A stretch of 64,000 nt of DNA from NCBI GenBank assembly GCA_041156125.1, contig JBEVTI010000026.1, forward strand, positions 1-64,000, written 5' to 3'. The translations under genes were made by a program, and so were the position numbers. Positions 1 to 7,086 of the stretch are shown here, in pieces. A model generated the notes under the pieces. The model worked only from the letters and a program-made list of their open reading frames with translations. It was not told the origin of the DNA and searched no databases. Source of the DNA: Paraktedonobacter carboxidivorans. GTDB taxonomy: Bacteria > Chloroflexota > Ktedonobacteria > Ktedonobacterales > Ktedonobacteraceae. How positions within the stretch are numbered: the stretch's first letter is position 1; each line of letters starts with the position of its first letter.

Positions 1-1011
1 TAGCAGTGGATATTCGCCCTGTTGTTTTAAGATATAGCGCACTTCCTGATCGATGCGTCGAATATCTTCAAGATGGATTCTGCCATCGTAAGCTGGCTTA
101 TACATTAGCCAGTAATGAGGCCATTCCTGGCGTGGAATAATATATTGAAAGAGATCGGATTTAGAAACGGTAATAGCTGTAGGAATATCGATAGTGCCGC
201 CTATCCGAATCTTGTTATATTGTTCCATACGAAACATAACGGTAGATAGCGCCTCTTCTGCTTTGCGCCCGGTGATAGCTGTTTGGAGATGGCCAGGCAG
301 TTGTTGGTGAATATTGGGCATATCCATTGGGTCCGCGAAATAGATGATGCCGTCAGCCCTGAGTACATGCTCGCCGAAAAGCACCAGCAGATTATTATCG
401 ACAAAATTCTCGCCTGCGATATCATAGAGTAACAGATTGATAGTATTGGTCGTATTAGCATCATTATCCTGAATAGAGAGTTGATAGACCAGCGGTTCCG
501 CGCGAATTGCTCTACCGACTGCGTCATATCTACCGCGCGCGGTAGCCGCGACGACGGTACGATCGCGCAGGATGGGTTCCTGGTAGATTGTGCGGTAGGC
601 TTCGCTGGTAAAGCGGTTGAGGTGCATCAGACGAACATGACCATTGCCGTTTTGCATCAGCACGCCGCGTTTAAGCTGGTCTATCAGTACCGCGATAAAA
701 TGCGTTTTGCCTGAAGAAGCATCCCCAATGATTGCTATGTTGATGTTATCGCACATCTCGATATTCTCAAAAAGCGCTTTCTGGCAATCGGGATTTGGGC
801 ATTGGCGTGTAGCTAGCTCTGAGGTAAACTCAGGGCCGGTGAGTTCTTCAATCCAGGTACGTGAGCGCGTATATTCCAGGGTTTTAGGTGCTGGTGGGAA
901 ACGCAGCACTTTGCCCTGATTGACCGTCGAGACGATCGGGCAGTCTCCAGGATGGAATGGCTGGAGACAATAGGGACAGCGAATTTTTGCGAAAGGGTTG
1001 ATGAATGGCAT
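1..1011 (-). CDS. Zinc-ribbon P-loop GTPase, double-GTPase (TRAFAC) type, C-terminus beyond window
   Basis: The frame is open for 337 codons from an ATG to the window edge, so the C-terminus is missing. The N-terminus carries CPYC (residues 12-15) and CPNPDC (71-76), which look like a zinc ribbon. A P-loop GDASSGKT follows at 96-103, a Walker B/G3-like DIAG at 197-200, and a G4-like SKSD at 283-286, so nucleotide binding is well supported. The arrangement resembles the double-GTPase families that co-occur with VWA and kinase proteins in predicted bacterial signalling or conflict systems; that assignment is from memory of the family. It is the fourth gene of a same-strand run (VWA, phosphatase, kinase, GTPase), separated from the kinase by 180 bp with its own promoter candidate. 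GTPase with zinc ribbon: high confidence; exact family: moderate. Confidence 0.82.
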   Translation of the reverse strand, partial: MPFINPFAKIRCPYCLQPFHPGDCPIVSTVNQGKVLRFPPAPKTLEYTRSRTWIEELTGPEFTSELATRQCPNPDCQKALFENIEMCDNINIAIIGDASSGKTHFIAVLIDQLKRGVLMQNGNGHVRLMHLNRFTSEAYRTIYQEPILRDRTVVAATARGRYDAVGRAIRAEPLVYQLSIQDNDANTTNTINLLLYDIAGENFVDNNLLVLFGEHVLRADGIIYFADPMDMPNIHQQLPGHLQTAITGRKAEEALSTVMFRMEQYNKIRIGGTIDIPTAITVSKSDLFQYIIPRQEWPHYWLMYKPAYDGRIHLEDIRRIDQEVRYILKQQGEYPLL

Positions 1012-1134
1012 TACGGACTATTCCCTCATCTGTACCTGGTGTAGTGCCAGAGACATTTCTTCTTTAGCAAGAGCTTATGAAAAAATAACTAATCTGGTCT
1101 ATAATTGATTCCTCACTCAATAAATACGATTTGC

Positions 1135-1140
1135 ATTATA
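1135..1140 (-). promoter_or_regulatory. Candidate -10 box for the GTPase gene
   Basis: A perfect TATAAT reads on the minus strand about 125 bp upstream of the GTPase ATG. No convincing -35 box sits at the usual distance. If used, the GTPase is transcribed separately from the kinase-phosphatase-VWA genes. Confidence 0.35.
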
Positions 1141-1191
1141 TCATGTCGATAAACGGATGCATAGGTAGTTTTCGCTTATCACACAGAATGG

Positions 1192-3348
1192 CTACGGCAC
1201 TGTCTGGAGAGGCCACTTTGAAGTAGGCTCCAGTCCTCGCGAATAGAACCAGTATTGTTGATTGTTTGGCTCGGCAACCTCGAAAATCGCGAAAAAGACC
1301 TGCGCGTAGAACTGCTGGATTGGGCCTGATAAAAATTGAAAGTACGTGTATTGTTCGTAAAATCCCCGATTGATGCGTAGCAAGACACGCCCTGGATCAT
1401 CTTTTCTTGGATGGAGGGGCCAGCGATCGGGGTGCCAGACAAGCACTGCGAACTGGATAAGCTCATCATCAGGCCAATCCCAGCGCGCGAAGGCTTGCCC
1501 GCTTTGGATCTGGATTTGCAAATGGCGGGCCTCAAATGTTTTAACGAAATTCATGCGCGCAGTACTCAGACGGTTATCGTTGACAGGTGCGTGCATCTGT
1601 GTTTCGATCTCCCGAGCCGTGACCAGTGCGAGCCGGTAGGCTTTGCTTTGCAAGGCCAGTTCAAGCCTGCCCATACTTTTAAACCCGGCTATTTGTTCGC
1701 GTTCTCTAACAGTAAAATCATTGAACCGGTGATCGAGTTCTTCATTATAAGCTATGTAAAGTTTACTTAGATCTCCCTGCCCGTTATTCATGAGTAGCGC
1801 ACTTTTTATTGCATCGTACATAACAATATAGTCGCGTGCTGTATCCAGCAGGGCGCGTTCTTGTGGGCTGATAGCGGGATTGCCAGCCAGGATAGGTGTA
1901 TAAGCGTTGACGATTTCGTGAGCATAGTGGCTTTGCATACAGGCGATACGAAAGCGTGTCAGATCTGCTCTGCGCTGTTGAGCCAGTTGCAAACGCTCCA
2001 TTTGGATTGGAGCGATTTTGAGCACCGCCTGGAGTGAACTATACTCGATTTCCTGCCAGCAGTTAAGTATATACTCGTCATCGTTGCTCTGGTAGGCGCG
2101 CACGAAATTAGTTGCCAACTGCACAATTGTGCGTTCTTGATTATTCAGACGCGTGCTTGGGACAGAGGCAGCCGCCTCAGCAATCTGGCGCAGATCACGG
2201 GTCAGCAGGGCTTGCTTGAGAGTTACCACAGCCGCGCTGCGCTGCCTGGCCTCATTGACACGCGACAAATAGGTCTGGGCAGGTGCATAGCTGGCCAGCG
2301 GCTCGATCCAGAGTTGAAGGATCTGGTCATCATTACCATACTGGATGGCGCTCACCAGCCGTTGCAGGTTCATTTTGATAGCGTGATCAGGATCGAGTAA
2401 TTCCACGGGGAAGCGCACCTGTGCGACTGGTTGCTGGCAGCACTCGCGCAGTTTGTGCGCCAGATCGCGCACGCGTGTATCTCCCATATGCAGTAGATCA
2501 TAGAATATTAGTGATTTATCAGGTTGGACAAAATCGTCGCCAGTAAAGAGCATATTGCCATCTAGCTGGCCCCTTGTATTGCGTTTGGTGTGTTTGTTCC
2601 ACAATTCTGGTTGCAACTGGAGAGCCAGTAGGGAGAGATAAATGACCAGGGCAGAGAAGTCGTCCATCTGTTCATTAAAGGGTCGATTGGACATATCTGG
2701 ATGTTGATAGCCCTGTTGGCCGAGTACCACCTGGGGCATTGAAGCAAATTCAGGAACATACACACCATCGTAGTCAACCAGCACCATATGGCCATCGGGC
2801 CGGACCATGATATTCAGCGCGGCCAGATCGCCATGGGCCATACGTGCCGCGCGCATTTTCTCCAGCATATCCAGCCATTGCGCGGCCAGCCCTCCCAGGG
2901 TCCCCTGGTCGCGCTGCTGGCAGAGCTCGTCTACTTTGTCGAGCAGGGTTGTGCCTTCAATCCACTCCATGACAATCACCGGGCACACCTTTTTCTGATT
3001 GCTTTGCGCAGCCTCTTTTACCAGGATGCCCTCTTCATAGTAACGAAAGTCAATCGTGATATCGGGCACATACTGGAGAAAAAAGCTGCTCATCAGGTCA
3101 TAACGGGCCTGGATATCAGGGGCGATCGCGGTGCGGAAGCAGCGCATAGCTTTCAACTGTCCGCTCAGGGTACGAAATTTATAGACGACCGCGAAGCCGC
3201 CCTCGCGGCCCCAGGGTTTTTTAATCTCGCCGACTGTCGTTTTGATGGTATAAGTTTCGACTGAACCCTGTTTGATTTCTGGCTCCTGGATTTTCAGGCA
3301 GTGGCGGGCATATTGCATAGCTTCGTCGTAAGATAGGCGATCAGGCAT
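1192..3348 (-). CDS. Divergent Ser/Thr protein kinase of the TerY-P triad type with long helical tail
   Basis: The 718-residue product starts at the ATG that overlaps the phosphatase stop by 8 bp, behind GGGAGAG; the frame stays open further upstream but that would lie inside the phosphatase gene. Kinase motifs: glycine loop WGREGGFAVVY (46-56), KAMRCF at 66-71, catalytic loop HGDL (172-175) with Asn179, and DYDG (192-195) replacing DFG. Arg69 occupies the usual VAIK lysine position, and LVDYDG-type loops are typical of kinases partnered with VWA and PP2C proteins. Residues from about 300 are helical repeats, and the last 100 residues are rich in aromatic beta-strand patterns resembling an Ig/Fn3-like sandwich (inference). 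It probably phosphorylates partners in this cassette and is opposed by the neighbouring phosphatase. Substrate unknown. Confidence 0.85.
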   Translation of the reverse strand: MPDRLSYDEAMQYARHCLKIQEPEIKQGSVETYTIKTTVGEIKKPWGREGGFAVVYKFRTLSGQLKAMRCFRTAIAPDIQARYDLMSSFFLQYVPDITIDFRYYEEGILVKEAAQSNQKKVCPVIVMEWIEGTTLLDKVDELCQQRDQGTLGGLAAQWLDMLEKMRAARMAHGDLAALNIMVRPDGHMVLVDYDGVYVPEFASMPQVVLGQQGYQHPDMSNRPFNEQMDDFSALVIYLSLLALQLQPELWNKHTKRNTRGQLDGNMLFTGDDFVQPDKSLIFYDLLHMGDTRVRDLAHKLRECCQQPVAQVRFPVELLDPDHAIKMNLQRLVSAIQYGNDDQILQLWIEPLASYAPAQTYLSRVNEARQRSAAVVTLKQALLTRDLRQIAEAAASVPSTRLNNQERTIVQLATNFVRAYQSNDDEYILNCWQEIEYSSLQAVLKIAPIQMERLQLAQQRRADLTRFRIACMQSHYAHEIVNAYTPILAGNPAISPQERALLDTARDYIVMYDAIKSALLMNNGQGDLSKLYIAYNEELDHRFNDFTVREREQIAGFKSMGRLELALQSKAYRLALVTAREIETQMHAPVNDNRLSTARMNFVKTFEARHLQIQIQSGQAFARWDWPDDELIQFAVLVWHPDRWPLHPRKDDPGRVLLRINRGFYEQYTYFQFLSGPIQQFYAQVFFAIFEVAEPNNQQYWFYSRGLEPTSKWPLQTVP

Positions 3349-5872
3349 GCTCAATCTCTCCCTGTTGTAATCCTCCAGAGTGCTGGCGCAGGAACCACCA
3401 TTTAAAGAGCCAGCACTCATGCTGATCAGATGACGTTGGCGCGTGTATTTGCGGGCGTTGATAATAGTAGATAGTAGCGTTGCGCTGGCGCTCATTGAGC
3501 CAGTCGTCCAGTGTTTTTCCCGGCGCAATGGCCTGGAGATGGCGCGTAAAAGCATAGCTCTGAGCATAGGGCAGGAGGGCATTGCGCCACTGTTGTTCGC
3601 TGAGTGAAATCAGGGATTTCCGTTCCTCTCTGTCAAGGGGAGCGCGTATCTCTTTGAAAAGGTCGTCCAGTATTTTTTGTATTTCTTTTTCTAGAGCACG
3701 TCTGTTTTTCTCTGTCTCTGCGCTGATGGCCTGTTCAAGTAACGCCTGGCGGATGAGTTCGTTGAAGGTGCTGGCGAGCAGACTATAAGGTTCTAAGCGC
3801 TGGCCCCAATAAGTAATGTGTGTGTTGTGTTCATGGCGTGCAGCTTCCGAGCGCTCTTTAGACAACAGATCCAGAATCTGGCGTATCTGCGCTCTGGCAT
3901 GAAGTGGCGTCACGATGTAGAGCGCGAAAAATTGCGCGCCATCGATAGTGATCTGGTTGACCTGTGCCAGGGGAGGCCGCGCGAGGTGGCGAATAGCTCG
4001 TTCTTGCTCGATTTGCGCGCGCTCTTGTGGATCAAAGGTGAAGTGATAAGGAGAGAAAAAAAGCTCGTCATAGAGATAAACAGGTGAGATTTCATTTAAA
4101 CGAATGGTTTGTTGCTCATCATGAGTGGAACGTACAAAAGCCTGTGCAACTTCCAGTATGCGTTGTTCTTCATGAGTCAGGAAGCTTTGTGGTGCATGGA
4201 TGGATTGGTAGATATCCACCAGCAGCGAGACGCTTTTCTTGTCGTTTTGGAGGACCGCCCGCAGCGGCTTGATGGCCGAGCGCGTGTCCTGGGCAGCGCG
4301 TAACATTCGCTGATCCTCTGGAGTAAAAGAAAAATGTTTACGCAAGGAGAGCGCTTCGATTTCATCATATGCCGCGCAGGCTCGCGCGTAATTATTGACC
4401 TGGAACGCGTCAAGCAGTCTTTGCGCGATATCAAGTTGGAGTTGGTCGCTGATATTGAGCAGGCCCTGCTGCGGGGTCAGTGCCTGCCAGGCCTCGATCT
4501 TTTGCTGAGGTGTCCCTTCAAGCAAAAAATGCTGTAGGCGTTCAACTTCTGGAGAGAGCGGCGCGGGCTGGTTCGGCAAGTGCGAAAAGCCGCGCGCCGT
4601 TTCTGGCCCGTTGTCAGCAACATGTTGAGCGGGTATATGCATTTTGCCAGGTGAGAAGTCAGAAGTGGGAACTTGCGCAAACGGAGCCTGCTGCGCTGGT
4701 GGAGGCTTCTGAAGGCTATCCTGATCTCGCGCAGCAGGCTGTTGCAGACGAACTCCCTGGCTGCTAAGCGTCTTGCGCATGCTCGCGGTACAGGGTTCAG
4801 CGCTCAGCAAACTGGCGTATTGCCACCAGATCGGCTCCATTTTCTGCGCGAAGTTCGCGGCTTTAATCGCCTCGCGCATGGCCTGGAGAACCTCGCGCAT
4901 AGCATCAGCGACCGTGCGAGCATGTACAACGGCATCTGTGGACAATAAAGTCATCCCCGTGCTCTGAAGCATCCGACCATCACCGTAGAGAATCGCGACC
5001 AGTTCTTTATTATCTTCGGTCAGAGCCTGCTCAAATTCTGCTTTACGCGTCTTGACAATTTCCTGTTGCGGCAGGGCGTGACTACCCAACGGTGTGCCCT
5101 CCGTCCCATCTGCTAGCAAGCGAATAATCAGTGCCGTTGCATCATCATCAACCATCGACTGATTGCTCCGGCAACTATCGATAAACGCCTGCCAGGTGCT
5201 GTCCGTCTGTTTGCATGCGACCTCCTGGAAAGCGTACCAGGCCATGCTCTCCTGGCCTGACGCGCCCCCGCTGATAATCCAGCGCGCCACCGCGTCTGTT
5301 GCCAGGATAATGCAAGTGCCCGGCGTGAGCGTCACCTCCATTTGCCGGGCATAAAGCGTCTTACGGTTGAGATTTTTGAGGAGCGCGGGTACACAGTAAG
5401 GCGCGCGGTCAAAATCTACGGCATGTTGCAGCGGAAAGGCAGTGACTGTTTGCTGATCTGGCTGGCCGATAATCACGCAGCTATCACCAACCACCAGCAG
5501 TTCGGCGGTCGCGGATCGTTCATTACAGCGTAGGAAGCGTAGAGTTGCCAGAGTCGAATACGCACCCTGTTCCACGGCTTTCTGGCGCGCATTCCAGTTG
5601 AGCTTGTCTGCCTGGGGTACGAGATCGCGATAACGTTTCTGAGCCTGGCGAATCCACCAATCCATTTCAAAAGGGTCGCAGCCCAGTAGCGGAGCGAGCA
5701 CAAAGTATTCGACAAGAATCTCAGCCCAGATATTGGAGAAGAGTGTTGTGCCAGCTCCGTCTGCCACACAAAACAGTCCGCGTTGCGGATCGGCTCGCGA
5801 CGCGTCTTCACAAGTTGTAATATCAGCGCGTTCAGACTTCCAGTAGCGTAAATTGGTCACGTGAGCGAACAT
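3341..5872 (-). CDS. PP2C-type Ser/Thr phosphatase with long helical tail
   Basis: An 843-residue protein. The N-terminal 270 residues carry the PP2C metal-binding motifs in order: CEDA (21-24), VADGAG (36-41), GAYSTLATLRF, LLVVGDS, ILATDA and VDDDATALII. The start is an internal ATG preceded by GAAGGGG at eight bases, which puts the first ED motif at the usual distance from the N-terminus; a longer frame from a TTG at 5950 is possible. Beyond the phosphatase come a Pro/Gln-rich linker and several helical repeats ending with patterns such as FTPEDQRML and LTHEEQRIL. These resemble repeats in the adjacent kinase, with which it is translationally coupled. Predicted role: dephosphorylate targets of that kinase. 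The catalytic aspartates all appear to be present. Confidence 0.85.
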   Translation of the reverse strand: MFAHVTNLRYWKSERADITTCEDASRADPQRGLFCVADGAGTTLFSNIWAEILVEYFVLAPLLGCDPFEMDWWIRQAQKRYRDLVPQADKLNWNARQKAVEQGAYSTLATLRFLRCNERSATAELLVVGDSCVIIGQPDQQTVTAFPLQHAVDFDRAPYCVPALLKNLNRKTLYARQMEVTLTPGTCIILATDAVARWIISGGASGQESMAWYAFQEVACKQTDSTWQAFIDSCRSNQSMVDDDATALIIRLLADGTEGTPLGSHALPQQEIVKTRKAEFEQALTEDNKELVAILYGDGRMLQSTGMTLLSTDAVVHARTVADAMREVLQAMREAIKAANFAQKMEPIWWQYASLLSAEPCTASMRKTLSSQGVRLQQPAARDQDSLQKPPPAQQAPFAQVPTSDFSPGKMHIPAQHVADNGPETARGFSHLPNQPAPLSPEVERLQHFLLEGTPQQKIEAWQALTPQQGLLNISDQLQLDIAQRLLDAFQVNNYARACAAYDEIEALSLRKHFSFTPEDQRMLRAAQDTRSAIKPLRAVLQNDKKSVSLLVDIYQSIHAPQSFLTHEEQRILEVAQAFVRSTHDEQQTIRLNEISPVYLYDELFFSPYHFTFDPQERAQIEQERAIRHLARPPLAQVNQITIDGAQFFALYIVTPLHARAQIRQILDLLSKERSEAARHEHNTHITYWGQRLEPYSLLASTFNELIRQALLEQAISAETEKNRRALEKEIQKILDDLFKEIRAPLDREERKSLISLSEQQWRNALLPYAQSYAFTRHLQAIAPGKTLDDWLNERQRNATIYYYQRPQIHAPTSSDQHECWLFKWWFLRQHSGGLQQGEIEHA

Positions 5873-6001
5873 CAACATCGCCCCTTCTGTGCAAGGCGCA
5901 GCGTTTGCGATGGAGAGAGTCGTATGTATCCATTGCATATACGCGCGCAAACGGTGTGCTGTGTCGCCGGGTATAGCGCAAGCGTAGCGACAACTAATTA
6001 G

Positions 6002-6892
6002 TTAGCGGTTCGGGTCAAGCGGCTGCGTTGCTGGTGCGCTCACAAAATTAAACATCAGGCGAATAGACGAAGCATCTCCATTGAAGATCATGCCTCGCGC
6101 ACCCGCCGGAACTGTTGAGCCGAGCAGCGATTCGAGTAGCATGCGGCTGCTTTCTGGGATTACGCTGGACATGTTAAAGAGATGCCTGGCGTAAGGATCG
6201 TTGGGTAGTTCCATTTCACTTGATGGATAGAGTACAGGCGCGGCCTTTACGCTGGTGATATGGACATTAAAGAGGAGAGCATTGCCATCTGTGGTGGCAA
6301 TTTGCGCGATCTGCTGTGCGAGGATCAGGGGATCGCCATCCGTAGACATGCCATCGGTAAGATTGATAATCACTGGTGGATAGTTATTGGGATGATTGAT
6401 CGCCCATTGGGAGGCCATATCATAGGCGCGGCGTAAGGCGGCGCACATGGGAGTTCCGCCGTTATGCCTGGCTCTGACCCAGACCGGAAAAGGCACTTCG
6501 ACTTCATAGAAATTGCCTGTATCGTCGATTTCTTTGCGTTTGCGCAATTCGATGTCCAGCGGGTTCATCTGTAATTCCGCCAGAGTGACGAAGGGCTGAC
6601 CAGCTAATCTGCCATTTAGCACAGAGGTGACAGAGGTGCCTTCATATCCCAGCGTGCAAATATCTGCCCGTTGCTTCACCTCGGAACTGGAATCGGCAAG
6701 TACATCTGTGTTGACGGTGATCAACTCGTTTAAAAAGCTATTGAAGATTGTCGCTACCATATCGCATTTGCGTCGTCCTCCGCCGACCTGTTCTATGGCG
6801 AACTGATCAGACATAGAACCAGATTGATCGATAAGAAAGATCATACAGCCAGGGGTGGCGCTGTTCCAGCGCCGCGTATAATTCTCAGCCAT
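6002..6892 (-). CDS. TerY-like VWA domain protein
   Basis: A 296-residue single VWA domain with an intact MIDAS metal site: DQSGSMS (22-28), a GGTPM threonine loop and NLTDGMS with the conserved aspartate. The start is ATG at 6892, five bases after AGGAG; a GTG two codons earlier is too close to the Shine-Dalgarno. There is no signal peptide or membrane segment, so it is cytosolic. TerY-type VWA proteins are the third partner of kinase-PP2C triads and probably act as Mg-dependent adaptors. It is the first gene of the run that continues into the phosphatase (129 bp gap, or 51 bp with the longer phosphatase start). No terC/terD genes are visible nearby. Confidence 0.88.
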   Translation of the reverse strand: MAENYTRRWNSATPGCMIFLIDQSGSMSDQFAIEQVGGGRRKCDMVATIFNSFLNELITVNTDVLADSSSEVKQRADICTLGYEGTSVTSVLNGRLAGQPFVTLAELQMNPLDIELRKRKEIDDTGNFYEVEVPFPVWVRARHNGGTPMCAALRRAYDMASQWAINHPNNYPPVIINLTDGMSTDGDPLILAQQIAQIATTDGNALLFNVHITSVKAAPVLYPSSEMELPNDPYARHLFNMSSVIPESSRMLLESLLGSTVPAGARGMIFNGDASSIRLMFNFVSAPATQPLDPNR

Positions 6893-6961
6893 TTTCACTC
6901 CTTTAGCTTCGTTAGTAACTTTGCAGGTGCTATCTTATCTGCGCGTCGCTTGCGACGGTAT

Positions 6962-7013
6962 AAAAAAAGTGGGGCTTATAGGGCGCTCTAGCCAGGCATC
7001 TGTGCCTCCTGGC
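6962..7013 (-). terminator. Candidate terminator downstream of the membrane kinase
   Basis: A six-base GCCAGG/CCTGGC stem (6991-6996 with 7008-7013) lies downstream of the kinase stop on the minus strand. A seven-T tract on the transcript (6962-6968) follows more than 20 bases later, too far for a classic terminator, so support is weak. Confidence 0.3.
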
Positions 7014-7086
7014 ATTTCCTACTGCCGAGCTATCTTCATTATTGAATACTTGCTTGCAGTATGTAATATGCAATTACTTCCAGCTC

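Noticed and set aside
2788..3264. 158-codon plus-strand frame opposite the kinase gene
   Set aside because: It lies inside the motif-rich kinase domain on the other strand and has no recognisable domain.
3349..3582. Upstream extension of the kinase gene by 78 codons
   Set aside because: It lies entirely inside the phosphatase coding region and lacks kinase-family sequence; the 8-bp overlap start has a ribosome site.
5873..5950. TTG start adding 26 residues to the phosphatase
   Set aside because: The internal ATG has a better spaced GAAGGGG and matches the PP2C N-terminus; the longer form cannot be fully excluded.
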